This document shows, in pieces, positions 19,305 through 27,661 of a stretch of 64,000 nucleotides of DNA (its first letter is position 1; each line of letters begins with the position of its first letter). The notes under the pieces are model-generated. The model had not been told where the DNA came from, made no database searches, and was given only the letters and a program-made list of their open reading frames with translations. Location: positions 124,001-188,000 of the forward strand of contig NZ_JATV01000003.1 of NCBI RefSeq assembly GCF_000611675.1. The letters run 5' to 3'. The position numbers and the translations under genes are program-made. The stretch is from Flavobacterium succinicans LMG 10402 (lineage in GTDB: Bacteria; Bacteroidota; Bacteroidia; Flavobacteriales; Flavobacteriaceae).

Positions 19305-19677
19305 ATATTTTTTTTTCGGCCTAGCTATCGTTTGGACAGGTTTCATTCTTTTTGTTTGCTTGATAAAATCATCTGATGTTCCAACTATTAATATCGTTGG
19401 AATTGATAAAGTAGTGCATTTTGTAATGCATTTGTCGTTTACCTCACTTTGGGGTATGGCATTTTTCAAAAGCAAGTTTTTTGATGCTGTCAACAAAGTA
19501 TTGGTCTTTTCTTTTTTGCTCTCCTTTGTTTTTGGATTGCTGATTGAATTTGCTCAAGGCTTTTTAACAACCACTCGCAGTGCCGATGTTTCCGATATTT
19601 TAGCCAACGTTCTAGGGGCACTTTTAGCAATCGCTATGTTGAATGCTTATTGTAACGCCACTAAAGACATTGAATAA
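19294..19677 (+). CDS. VanZ-like family membrane protein
   Basis: This 127-residue protein has three or four hydrophobic helices and the VanZ-like pattern [17 protein letters not shown] followed by a second conserved part around [28 protein letters not shown]. VanZ-like proteins are small membrane proteins whose general function is unknown; only some of them relate to teicoplanin resistance. There is no ATG near the start: translation must begin at TTG 19294 or GTG 19297, inside the end of gcvH (11-nt overlap), so expression probably depends on gcvH translation. Its position between gcvH and deoC near sprA is common in flavobacteria. Confidence 0.82.
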   Translation: MVHKYFFFGLAIVWTGFILFVCLIKSSDVPTINIVGIDKVVHFVMHLSFTSLWGMAFFKSKFFDAVNKVLVFSFLLSFVFGLLIEFAQGFLTTTRSADVSDILANVLGALLAIAMLNAYCNATKDIE

Positions 19678-19680
19678 TTA

Positions 19681-19709
19681 AAATCCCATTTCGATGGGAT
19701 TTTTTTTTA
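19681..19709 (+). terminator. Rho-independent terminator after the gcvH-VanZ unit
   Basis: AAATCCCATTTCGATGGGATTT plus a T-run forms a tight hairpin (stem AATCCCAT / ATGGGATT) directly after the VanZ-like stop. Confidence 0.85.
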
Positions 19710-19784
19710 GTGATATGGTTTCTTCTTTCTAAATATATCCTTGAGATTAAAAACAAATTCGGCGAAATGAAAAATAACAGCTTC

Positions 19785-19817
19785 TTTGCTTTTTTTTCTA
19801 TTTATACAGTACTTTTG
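19785..19817 (+). promoter_or_regulatory. Promoter of deoC (TTTG-N21-TActTTTG)
   Basis: TTTG at 19785-19788 and TACTTTTG at 19810-19817 are separated by 21 nt, a near-ideal Bacteroidota promoter 38 nt upstream of the deoC ATG. Confidence 0.68.
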
Positions 19818-19854
19818 TAGCGATTATTTGTAAAATTCTAAAACCTAAATTCTT

Positions 19855-20598
19855 ATGAACCTTAGATCTTACCTCGATTCAACTTATTTAAAAACCAATG
19901 AACAAGCTAATATTTCTGAAGCTGAAAATGTTCTAGTGGTTACAGAATGCATTGAAGAAGCGATTCGTGAACAATTCAAATTGATTATGATTCGTCCAGA
20001 TCGAGTGGCCTTGGCTAAACAATTAATCGAAGCCGTAGGTTCCAAAGTTCTAATTGGTACTGTCATTGCTTTTCCAAAAGGGGATGCTAATCTGCAAGCT
20101 AAGTTGGCAGAGGCTGAACAAGCCATAGCAGACGGAGCCGACGATTTGGATTTTGTTTGTGATTACGAAGCCTTTAAAAGAGGGGAGTTTGAATTGGTGA
20201 AGCAAGAGATTGTACAAGGAACAAAGTTAGGTTTAGCACATAAGAAGGTTGTAAAATGGATCATTGAAGTGGCAGCTTTGAATCATACCCAAATTATTCA
20301 ACTTTCTGCATTCATCAAAAATGTTGTTTTGCAGCATTTTGAAGAAGAAGACTTCGCATCAATCTTTGTGAAATCGTCTACAGGATTTTATCAAACAGCC
20401 AATAACGAGCCTAATGGTGCAACTGTTGATACGATAAAGTTAATGCTTGAAAATGCTTCGCCCTTACCTGTAAAAGCTGCTGGAGGTGTTAGAAATTATC
20501 AAGATGCCATTCAAATGATACAACTTGGTGTACAACGCATTGGAACTTCTGGAGCCAAAGCCATAATCGATGGAGCTTCGGCAGAAGGCGAATACTAA
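19855..20598 (+). CDS. deoC: Deoxyribose-phosphate aldolase DeoC
   Basis: DeoC cleaves 2-deoxyribose-5-phosphate to glyceraldehyde-3-phosphate and acetaldehyde in deoxynucleoside breakdown. The 247-residue protein is a TIM-barrel class I aldolase; the Schiff-base Lys is Lys173 in FVKSSTGF, and the conserved GADDLDFVCDY and VKAAGGVRNYQDA segments are present. The start at ATG 19855 follows a good promoter. Only 15 nt separate its stop from the next gene (remB-like), so the two are probably co-transcribed, although their functions do not obviously relate. Confidence 0.93.
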   Translation: MNLRSYLDSTYLKTNEQANISEAENVLVVTECIEEAIREQFKLIMIRPDRVALAKQLIEAVGSKVLIGTVIAFPKGDANLQAKLAEAEQAIADGADDLDFVCDYEAFKRGEFELVKQEIVQGTKLGLAHKKVVKWIIEVAALNHTQIIQLSAFIKNVVLQHFEEEDFASIFVKSSTGFYQTANNEPNGATVDTIKLMLENASPLPVKAAGGVRNYQDAIQMIQLGVQRIGTSGAKAIIDGASAEGEY

Positions 20599-20613
20599 AG
20601 AATCAAATTATAG

Positions 20614-22725
20614 ATGATGTATAGAATTAAGATTGTGTTGTTTATTGTTAGTATTGGATTCAATTGGTGTTATGGGCAAAACACAAACGTAGCCCCCTTT
20701 TCAGAGGTAGAGCGGTTTCCAGTGTTCTCTTCTTGTCAAAATCTTCAAGCCAAAGCAACCGAGCAGTGTTTTTATGACCAAGTGCAAGATTTTGTATTTT
20801 CCAATTTTAAAGTGCCCCAAAATGATTCTTTTAGTGGGAAATTAAAAGTACTTTTTGAGGTAACTGAAGAAGGAAAATTTAAGGTTTTGTATGTCGATGC
20901 CATTTCTGAATCGTATAGCAACGAGGTGAAAAGAGTTTTTGCGGTCTTGCCCAAAGTAAGCCCTGCTACCTATAACGGAAAGCCCACATATTCTAAATAT
21001 ACGATTGCTATTGCTATTCCTTTAAAATCAAAAGAACAGTTCGAAGCGGAGGCTCTCGCAAAAGCAGAAATTCTCAATGTTAAAAATCCAAAGCTAACAG
21101 AATTAGATAGTATTGTATACAAAAAATACCGCAATCCTGAGTACGAAAGCCATTTAAATATGCCTTTTTCTCACAGTCTTTATGCACAGTTTGATGCCAA
21201 GATGAATCAAGTGGGAAGTAACAATCATACCGCTTCTAAACCTTATACATATGCCGAAGTAGCGAAGTATTATGACATGAATGCAGCTGCTGAAAAGTTA
21301 CAAAAGAAAGCTTCAGGTTGGTGGTCTAGAAAGTTGTGGAACGAAAACATGGTTGCGATTCAAGGCGAGGACTATTGGTTTACCTTGGATCCTATAGTCG
21401 ATTTGCAATTGGGAAAAGCTTCTCAGACTGATAATTCCTATACGTATGTGAATACTCGTGCACTCAATTTTAGAGGGGGATTGGGGAAACAGTTGAATTT
21501 CACTACCACCGTTTTTGAAAGTCAAGGACGTTTTGCAGATTATTATAATCAATATGCAGAATCCATTAAGCCTTCGGGTGGAAATCCCGCAATCATTCCT
21601 GGGGTTGGAATTGCCAAAAGATTCAAAGAAGATGCCTATGATTTTCCTTTAGCGGAAGCCAACATTACTTTTACTCCAAATAAATTTATTGATTTACAGT
21701 TGGGTTATGGTAGAAACTTTATTGGAGATGGGTATCGTTCTTTATTAGAAAGTGATGGTGCAAGTCCTTATCCTTACTTTAAAATCAATACTAATTTTTG
21801 GAAAATAAAATATACTAATACGTATATGTGGCTCAAAGATGTGCGTCCTGAAGTGACTGTAGATCGAACGTATGCTACCAAATTTATGGCGAATCATTAC
21901 TTGAGTTGGAATGTTTCGAATCGCTTGAATTTAGGTTTTTTTGAATCAGTAGTTTGGACAAAAGACAACAATAGAGGCTTTGATATGAGCTTTGTGAATC
22001 CTATTATTTTTTATCGCGCAGTAGAATTTGGGTCTTCCTCCAGAAGCGGAAATGCTTTGTTGGGGCTTACCTTTAAATACAAATGGGATGCTTCCATTAA
22101 TGCCTACGGACAATTATTAGTAGATGAATTTTCATTGGGTGACGTAAAAGGAGGTGATAATAGTTGGAAAAACAAATTCGGATATCAATTCGGTTTGAAG
22201 TATTACAATGCTTTCAAGGTAAATAATCTTTTATTGCAGTTAGAATACAATCATGTGCGTCCTTATGTGTATTCACACAGTAATCCCGTTACGAACTACG
22301 CGCACAATAATCAGAGTTTGGGCCATCAATGGGGAGGGAATTTCAATGAGTTAATTGCCATTGGTCGTTATCATAAAGGAAGACTTTTTGCAGATGCTAA
22401 AGTAACCGTTGGAACACGTGGTCTTGATTTTGATACCACCGAAGATAGTTTTAATTATGGCGGCAATATTTATAAAGACTACGATGATAAACGTCCTTTT
22501 GATACAGGTGTAAAAGTAGGACAGGGGAACAAGACAAAAGTTTTTATAGCAGACATTCAAGGAGGTTATTTGGTTAATCCAGCTACTAATTTGAAGCTTT
22601 TTGCTAGTTACATTTACAGAAGTTTCGATCCTTCACAAAACACAATAGCCACTTTTAATCAGAGTACCAATTGGTTTAGTGTCGGAGTAAGATCTGATAT
22701 TTTCAACTTCTATTTTGATTATTAA
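20614..22725 (+). CDS. remB: RemB-like gliding motility outer-membrane protein
   Basis: The 703-residue product starts with a signal peptide (cleavage near CYGQ). The first 130 residues (about 50-145) look like a TonB C-terminal-type domain (KLKVLFEVTEEGKFKVLYVD), and the rest (about 215-703) is beta-barrel sequence of the capsule-assembly Wzi-like type, ending RSDIFNFYFDY with a terminal aromatic. RemB in F. johnsoniae is an outer-membrane gliding-related protein encoded a few genes after sprA; this position and size match, so I use the symbol with moderate confidence. The molecular role of RemB is not well understood. It could otherwise be called a Wzi-family capsule assembly protein. Confidence 0.7.
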   Translation: MMYRIKIVLFIVSIGFNWCYGQNTNVAPFSEVERFPVFSSCQNLQAKATEQCFYDQVQDFVFSNFKVPQNDSFSGKLKVLFEVTEEGKFKVLYVDAISESYSNEVKRVFAVLPKVSPATYNGKPTYSKYTIAIAIPLKSKEQFEAEALAKAEILNVKNPKLTELDSIVYKKYRNPEYESHLNMPFSHSLYAQFDAKMNQVGSNNHTASKPYTYAEVAKYYDMNAAAEKLQKKASGWWSRKLWNENMVAIQGEDYWFTLDPIVDLQLGKASQTDNSYTYVNTRALNFRGGLGKQLNFTTTVFESQGRFADYYNQYAESIKPSGGNPAIIPGVGIAKRFKEDAYDFPLAEANITFTPNKFIDLQLGYGRNFIGDGYRSLLESDGASPYPYFKINTNFWKIKYTNTYMWLKDVRPEVTVDRTYATKFMANHYLSWNVSNRLNLGFFESVVWTKDNNRGFDMSFVNPIIFYRAVEFGSSSRSGNALLGLTFKYKWDASINAYGQLLVDEFSLGDVKGGDNSWKNKFGYQFGLKYYNAFKVNNLLLQLEYNHVRPYVYSHSNPVTNYAHNNQSLGHQWGGNFNELIAIGRYHKGRLFADAKVTVGTRGLDFDTTEDSFNYGGNIYKDYDDKRPFDTGVKVGQGNKTKVFIADIQGGYLVNPATNLKLFASYIYRSFDPSQNTIATFNQSTNWFSVGVRSDIFNFYFDY

Positions 22726-22764
22726 TATAGGTGTCTTCTTACGGATATAATTTATGATTTGTTT

Positions 22765-22796
22765 TTTGTCTAATCCCTTGCGATACCCTACTTTTG
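22765..22796 (+). promoter_or_regulatory. Promoter of the cyoE-cox assembly operon (TTTG-N20-TActTTTG)
   Basis: TTTG at 22765-22768 and TACTTTTG at 22789-22796, spaced by 20 nt, fit the Bacteroidota consensus closely. It lies 40 nt before the cyoE start and probably drives the whole oxidase cluster. Confidence 0.7.
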
Positions 22797-22835
22797 CAAA
22801 AATTTTTTATAAAATTAACATTACTTTAAAACGCT

Positions 22836-23729
22836 TTGACAAATACAATTTCGATCAAATCCATTTATTTAGATTTTAAAGCCATTACCAAAGCTGGTCT
22901 TGCCATTAGTGTTGTTTTTTCATCCATTGCAGGTTTTGTTTTAGGGATTGATCATTTTGAAACAAGCACTTTGTGGGTCTTGTTTAAGTTAGCTGTTGGA
23001 GGCTATTGTATGGTGGGCGCCTCAAATGCCTACAATCAAGTTATTGAAAAGAATTTAGATGCTTTAATGGATCGAACTAAAAATCGTCCAGTGGCCTCAG
23101 GGCGAATGCAGCCAAAGTTGGCTTTGATCGTTGCTACTTTATTGACAATTTTAGGGTTGACTTTGTTATACAGTATTAATCCAAAGTCGGCCATGTTTGG
23201 TGCGATTTCGATTTTTTTATATACAAGTATTTATACGCCTTTAAAGACGATGACTTCTTTGTCAGTTTTTGTAGGTGCTTTTCCAGGAGCCATACCGTTC
23301 ATGTTGGGTTGGGTGGCTGCGACAGGTGAATTTGGCATTGAAGCTGGTACCTTGTTTTTGATTCAGTTTTTTTGGCAATTTCCCCATTTCTGGGCTATCG
23401 GTTGGTTTTTATATGAAGATTATGAAAAAGCAGGTTTCTTTATGTTGCCTACTGGAAAAAAAGATAACGGAACCGCATTGCAGATTATATTATATACGGT
23501 TTGGTTAATCATCGCGTCGCTTTTGCCGATGTTCGGATATACAGGTTCTTTGTTTTTAACACCTGTTGCTGCAGTGTTGGTCTTTTTGTTAGGATTGTGG
23601 ATGTTGTTTTATGCAGTGAAAGTGTATCAATTACGAACTACCAAGTCTGCAAGAACTTTAATGTTGGTAAGCGTTTCGTATATTACCTTGTTGCAATTAA
23701 TATATATAGTAGATAAATTTTTGAGATAG
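22836..23729 (+). CDS. cyoE: Protoheme IX farnesyltransferase (heme O synthase)
   Basis: CyoE/CtaB attaches a farnesyl group to protoheme to make heme O, the precursor of heme A in the oxidase. The 297-residue UbiA-family membrane protein has about eight helices and the two Asp-rich substrate motifs, the first in NAYNQVIEKNLDALMDRTKNRP and the second near LYEDYEKAGFFMLP. No ATG is available: the only fitting start is TTG at 22836, 40 nt after a strong promoter. It leads an operon with cox subunits III and IV, SCO and ctaM-like genes. A heme A synthase (ctaA) gene is not adjacent. Confidence 0.94.
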   Translation: MTNTISIKSIYLDFKAITKAGLAISVVFSSIAGFVLGIDHFETSTLWVLFKLAVGGYCMVGASNAYNQVIEKNLDALMDRTKNRPVASGRMQPKLALIVATLLTILGLTLLYSINPKSAMFGAISIFLYTSIYTPLKTMTSLSVFVGAFPGAIPFMLGWVAATGEFGIEAGTLFLIQFFWQFPHFWAIGWFLYEDYEKAGFFMLPTGKKDNGTALQIILYTVWLIIASLLPMFGYTGSLFLTPVAAVLVFLLGLWMLFYAVKVYQLRTTKSARTLMLVSVSYITLLQLIYIVDKFLR

Positions 23730-23730
23730 T

Positions 23731-24318
23731 ATGGATACAATGATGACTAAAGAAGAATATCAATCTAGGACAGGGAAATCCTATAAATTGATTTTGTTAT
23801 TCGCAATGGTAAGTATGACCATGATGTTTGCTGGATTGACAAGTGCTTTTGTGGTTAGTAAATCAAGAGTAGATTGGTTAAAAAACTTTGAATTACCTGT
23901 TGCTTTTTTTGCAAGTACACTTGTTATTGTGGCGTGTAGTTTAACATTTCATTTGGCTAAAAAATCGATTCAAAAAGACCAGCAAAAAACAACTATGCAA
24001 TGGTTGTTATTAACAATGATTTTAGGAATTTCTTTTGTGGTATTACAGTTTGTAGGTTTTGGAGAAATTGTGGCTAATGGCTTTTATTTTACCGGACCAG
24101 CTAGTTCAATAACTACAACATTCCTTTATATTGTGACAGTTATGCATCTTTTACACCTAGCTGGAGGCTTGGTTTCTCTTTTGATTATTATTTATAATCA
24201 TTACAAACAAAAGTACAGCGCAACTCAATACCTTGGAATTGAATTGGGTGTAATGTACTGGCATTTTTTGGATGTATTATGGGTATATTTATTTTTGTTT
24301 TTATATTTCTTTAAATAA
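23731..24318 (+). CDS. Cytochrome c oxidase subunit III family protein (short form)
   Basis: A 195-residue heme-copper oxidase subunit III-like membrane protein with five hydrophobic helices. Recognisable features are the N-terminal segment SMTMMFAGLTSAFVVSKS and the final helices with VMHLLHLAGG and YWHFLDVLWVYLFLFLYF, the typical subunit III ending. It begins 1 nt after the cyoE stop. A second, longer subunit III follows at 24362, so the cluster carries two subunit III paralogs in tandem, as is usual in Bacteroidota. Which of them binds the CoxA made from 4166 cannot be told from sequence alone. Confidence 0.9.
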   Translation: MDTMMTKEEYQSRTGKSYKLILLFAMVSMTMMFAGLTSAFVVSKSRVDWLKNFELPVAFFASTLVIVACSLTFHLAKKSIQKDQQKTTMQWLLLTMILGISFVVLQFVGFGEIVANGFYFTGPASSITTTFLYIVTVMHLLHLAGGLVSLLIIIYNHYKQKYSATQYLGIELGVMYWHFLDVLWVYLFLFLYFFK

Positions 24319-24361
24319 GAAAAAAAATATAAATTTGGGAACTTTTTAACAAATTAATTTT

Positions 24362-25339
24362 ATGGGAGCGACAGTTACTACTGCAAACAACGACGAAAAG
24401 ACTTGGGGTGGCGCAAATGAGCCAATGGGAGCGAGTTATGGTAAATTAATGATGTGGTTTTTTATCGTATCTGATGCCTTGACTTTCTCTGGTTTTCTTG
24501 CAGCTTACGGATTTTCTAGATTTAAATTTATCGAAACTTGGCCATTAGCCGACGAAGTGTTTACTCACTTTCCATTTTTACACGGAGTATCTGCTCCAAT
24601 GTATTATGTAGCCTTAATGACTTTTATCCTTATTTTCTCATCTGTAACCATGGTGTTAGCTGTGGATGCAGGACATCAAATGAAAAAAGATAAAGTAGCA
24701 CTTTACATGTTTTTGACTATTATTGGAGGTTTGATCTTCGTGGGTTCTCAAGCTTGGGAGTGGAAAAACTTTATAAAAGGAGAGTATGGTGCAGTAGAAA
24801 CTACTGGTGGAAGTTTACTTCAGTTTGTTGACAAAGACGGAAAACGTGTGGCTTTGGCAGATTTTGCTACCGATTTACACGAAGAACGTGAACAATTAAC
24901 GCGTAGTCAAGCTAAGTGGTTTATGAGTGAGCCTGCCTTGCCTACTTATTCTGTTGCAGAAATTCAAGCTGGTTTTAAAGCACATCCTGAATTGTTAGTA
25001 AGAACAGAAACAATTACTAAAGACAAACAAAAACAAGTATTGTCTAGAGCTGAGTCAGAAGCTAGATTAGCCGATGCTAAAATTGTAGTTGAAGGGGCAA
25101 ATCTTCATCATAACGAATACGGAAGCAAATTATTTGCTGACTTCTTCTTCTTTATTACTGGTTTCCACGGTTTTCACGTGTTTTCAGGTGTAGTAATCAA
25201 TATCATTATTTTCTTCAATGTTTTGTTAGGAACTTACGAAAAACGTAGAAGTTACGAAATGGTAGAAAAGGTTGGTTTGTACTGGCACTTTGTGGATTTG
25301 GTTTGGGTATTTGTATTTACCGTATTTTATCTTGTTTAA
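24362..25339 (+). CDS. Cytochrome c oxidase subunit III with large inserted domain
   Basis: A 325-residue subunit III family membrane protein. It starts with conserved helices (MMWFFIVSDALTFSGFLAAY) and ends with the subunit III signature YWHFVDLVWVFVFTVFYLV. Between helices, about residues 140-250, there is a charged soluble insertion of roughly 110 residues (Lys-, Glu- and Arg-rich) that the shorter neighbour lacks. After it come the conserved HNEYGSKLFADFFFFITGFHGFHV residues. A TAAATTTG box at 24330-24337 upstream may be an internal promoter. Confidence 0.92.
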   Translation: MGATVTTANNDEKTWGGANEPMGASYGKLMMWFFIVSDALTFSGFLAAYGFSRFKFIETWPLADEVFTHFPFLHGVSAPMYYVALMTFILIFSSVTMVLAVDAGHQMKKDKVALYMFLTIIGGLIFVGSQAWEWKNFIKGEYGAVETTGGSLLQFVDKDGKRVALADFATDLHEEREQLTRSQAKWFMSEPALPTYSVAEIQAGFKAHPELLVRTETITKDKQKQVLSRAESEARLADAKIVVEGANLHHNEYGSKLFADFFFFITGFHGFHVFSGVVINIIIFFNVLLGTYEKRRSYEMVEKVGLYWHFVDLVWVFVFTVFYLV

Positions 25340-25359
25340 TTTTTAAGAAACTTATTATT

Positions 25360-25710
25360 ATGTCACACGAACACGTTTCTAACACCAAAAGAATTTGGTT
25401 TGTTTTCGGATTATTATCTGTGGTTACTACAGTAGAAGTAATTTTAGGTATCATTAAACCAGAATCTTTGTTTTTTACTAATTTTCTTGGAATGAACTTG
25501 CTAAATTGGATATTTTACATATTGACAATTTTTAAAGCTTATTATATTGTTTGGGCGTTCATGCACATGGAAGGAGAAAAGAAATCCTTACAAAGTGCAG
25601 TGGTAATCCCACTCGTATTTTTAATTTTATATTTACTTTTTATTCTATTAACTGAAGGTGATTATGTATTCGGGGTTTTTAAAAATTCTATCATTAAATG
25701 GAATTTTTAA
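25360..25710 (+). CDS. Cytochrome c oxidase subunit IV
   Basis: A 116-residue membrane protein with three hydrophobic helices of the prokaryotic subunit IV family; the characteristic segment AYYIVWAFMHMEGEKKSL is visible. It probably stabilises the oxidase. I placed the start at ATG 25360 (MSHEHVSNTKRIW), which follows the previous stop by 20 nt; a longer frame beginning at 25303 lies inside the upstream gene and is not credible. A strong hairpin terminator follows at 25727, so this ends the first transcription unit of the cluster. Confidence 0.9.
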   Translation: MSHEHVSNTKRIWFVFGLLSVVTTVEVILGIIKPESLFFTNFLGMNLLNWIFYILTIFKAYYIVWAFMHMEGEKKSLQSAVVIPLVFLILYLLFILLTEGDYVFGVFKNSIIKWNF

Positions 25711-25726
25711 CTAAATATTAATTCAG

Positions 25727-25757
25727 AAAAGAGCTCCGATTTATCGGAGCTTTTTTT
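25727..25757 (+). terminator. Rho-independent terminator after cox subunit IV
   Basis: AGCTCCGAT at 25732-25740 and ATCGGAGCT at 25743-25751 form a perfect 9-bp stem followed by a T-run. Confidence 0.88.
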
Positions 25758-25787
25758 ATTTTTACCTACTCAATTTCTCCATTTCTG

Positions 25788-26429
25788 ATGAAAAAAAATA
25801 GCGTCCTTTTTATTTTGTTTATTTTACCTATTGTAGCTTATTTGTTTTTTGCTTCGGGGGTAAATAGTTTTACTAAATTGCCCACCATTACGCCCAAAGT
25901 AGCTGATTTTGGTAATTGGAAATCCTTACGTGGTGATGTCGTTCGATTGGATGGTAAAATTACTGTACTTGGTTTTTCGGGCAGCAATTTGTTAGCCAAT
26001 AGGGGTAATCTCTTTAATCTTAATCAAAAGATTTATCAGCGTTACCATACTTTCAAAGATTTGCAATTTGTGATGCTTTGTCCAATCGGTACCGAAAAAG
26101 AAGCACAAGCGGTTGTCGATGCTTTAAAAGCATTTACGGATGTTACACAATGGCATTTTGTTTTTGCCACACCAGATGAAATTCTTAAGTTTTATACTCA
26201 ATTACAATTGAGGGAACCCTTGGATAAAAATCTTGGGACTCCTAATGTTTTTATTGTAGATAAGGAACGCAATCTTAGAGGTCGAAAAGAAAAAGAAGAA
26301 TATAAAGAAGGGTATAATACGTTTCATCCTGCAGAGCTAAGTAACGAAATGCTCGATGATTTTAAAATCCTTTTGTACGAATACAAAGCGGCCTTGAAAA
26401 AAAATAATAACGCAACTAAACAATTGTAA
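25788..26429 (+). CDS. SCO-like thioredoxin-fold protein without the Cys pair
   Basis: I do not know a named function for this 213-residue protein. An N-terminal hydrophobic anchor (about 5-25) precedes a soluble domain. The domain resembles the neighbouring SCO protein in layout: the segment KITVLGFSGSNLLANRGN sits where SCO has its CxxxC motif, and VFIVDKERNLRGRKEKEE parallels SCO's VDKNGHIRCRKDE. The copper-binding cysteines and the distal His are absent. It follows the subunit IV terminator by about 30 nt and ends 1 nt before the SCO gene, so the two are co-transcribed. It may be a redox-inactive partner in oxidase assembly; this is inference. Confidence 0.75.
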   Translation: MKKNSVLFILFILPIVAYLFFASGVNSFTKLPTITPKVADFGNWKSLRGDVVRLDGKITVLGFSGSNLLANRGNLFNLNQKIYQRYHTFKDLQFVMLCPIGTEKEAQAVVDALKAFTDVTQWHFVFATPDEILKFYTQLQLREPLDKNLGTPNVFIVDKERNLRGRKEKEEYKEGYNTFHPAELSNEMLDDFKILLYEYKAALKKNNNATKQL

Positions 26430-26430
26430 C

Positions 26431-27117
26431 ATGTTTAAAAACAAATCCTATATCGGAATTTCATTCATTGTTTTGATCTTTGGTATTTATGCTATTCCTA
26501 AAATAATTGATAAAATCCAAGGAAATACTGTAGTTAACGCTAGTCGATTGGATCAAAAAAATGGATCTGGTGAAAAAGCCGAGGACTTAATTGATGTAGG
26601 CAAAGCACCCTCTTTTGCATTGACCAATCAGGATAATAAAGCGATTGCGAATGACTTTTACAATGGGAAAGTCTATGTTTTAGAATTTTTCTTTACTACT
26701 TGTCCTACCATTTGTCCTAAGATGAATTTGAGTATGTTACAAATAGAAAAAACATTTTTTGGAAACCCTAATTTCGGAATAGTATCCATTACCATCGATC
26801 CTGAAACGGATACTCCTGAAGTGTTGAAAGCGCATGCGAAACTCTTGGGTGTAAAATCCTCTACTTGGAATTTTCTAACGGGAGACAAAACAGCCATTTT
26901 CGATTTAGCGAATAAAGGTTTTAACTTATATGCTGCTGCAAATAAAAAAGTGAGTGGTGGTTTTGAACATTCTGGTTTATTTGCTTTGGTAGACAAAAAT
27001 GGTCATATTCGCTGCAGAAAAGACGAGTTTGGAAATCCAATTTTATATTATGACGGTTTGGATCAAAAAGGGGTGAAAGAAATACAAGAAGATATTAAAT
27101 TACTTTTAAAAGAATAA
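26431..27117 (+). CDS. SCO1/SenC family copper chaperone
   Basis: SCO proteins deliver copper to, or reduce, the CuA site of oxidase subunit II. The 228-residue product has an N-terminal membrane anchor (about 7-25) and a thioredoxin fold with the copper ligands Cys91 and Cys95 (CPTICPKM) and His180 (GFEHSGLF), plus the conserved TIDPETDTPEVL. It sits in the oxidase assembly cluster between a Cys-less paralog and a DUF420 protein with 1-nt gaps, so it is clearly part of one operon. The client is most likely the CoxB encoded at 2983. Confidence 0.94.
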   Translation: MFKNKSYIGISFIVLIFGIYAIPKIIDKIQGNTVVNASRLDQKNGSGEKAEDLIDVGKAPSFALTNQDNKAIANDFYNGKVYVLEFFFTTCPTICPKMNLSMLQIEKTFFGNPNFGIVSITIDPETDTPEVLKAHAKLLGVKSSTWNFLTGDKTAIFDLANKGFNLYAAANKKVSGGFEHSGLFALVDKNGHIRCRKDEFGNPILYYDGLDQKGVKEIQEDIKLLLKE

Positions 27118-27118
27118 C

Positions 27119-27661
27119 ATGACACAAAATTCAGTCGAACAGAAATACAATAAGTGGATCGTTTTGTTATCCATATTCATTCCGGTAGCAGTAGCTATCT
27201 TGTTTAAAGTAAAACTAAAAGACTTTGGTATCCAAGTGGAGCCCTTACGTTTTTTACCACCAATTTATGCCTCTATCAATGGATTAACTGCTGTTTTGTT
27301 GGTTTGGGCCGTTGTGGCAATCAAAAAAGGCAACAAGAAATTGCATGAAAATTTAATGAAAACAGCCATCGGGTGTTCGTTGGCGTTTTTAGTGATGTAT
27401 ATTGCCTACCATATGACCTCAGATTCTACAAGTTATGGTGGCCAAGGGGTGTTGCGTTATGTGTATTTCTTCATTCTTTTGTCGCACATTTTGTTGTCTA
27501 TTGCTGTAATTCCTTTGGTGTTGATTACGTATGTGCGTGCTTTGGCAGAACGATTTGACAAACACAAAAAAATTGCCAAAATCACCTTTCCACTGTGGTT
27601 GTACGTAGCGGTTACAGGAGTGATCGTTTATTTAATGATAGCGCCTTATTATGCGAATTAA
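27119..27661 (+). CDS. DUF420 membrane protein, CtaM-like oxidase assembly factor
   Basis: A 180-residue membrane protein with five hydrophobic helices and conserved His residues in the helices (KLHENLMKTAIG, MYIAYHMTSD, LSHILLSIAVIPLV). This is the DUF420 family; in Firmicutes a DUF420 protein (CtaM/YozB) is needed for maturation of heme A-type oxidases. The location right after SCO in an oxidase cluster supports the same role here, though this is transfer of knowledge across phyla. Its last 11 nt overlap the next small gene. Confidence 0.88.
   Translation: MTQNSVEQKYNKWIVLLSIFIPVAVAILFKVKLKDFGIQVEPLRFLPPIYASINGLTAVLLVWAVVAIKKGNKKLHENLMKTAIGCSLAFLVMYIAYHMTSDSTSYGGQGVLRYVYFFILLSHILLSIAVIPLVLITYVRALAERFDKHKKIAKITFPLWLYVAVTGVIVYLMIAPYYAN

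Noticed and set aside
19294-19677. Vancomycin/teicoplanin resistance gene
   Set aside because: VanZ-like is only a domain name; the other van genes are absent and such proteins are common in organisms without resistance.
23731-25339. Frameshifted duplicate of one subunit III gene
   Set aside because: Both frames are intact, differ in length and sequence, and each carries complete subunit III signatures; they are paralogs.
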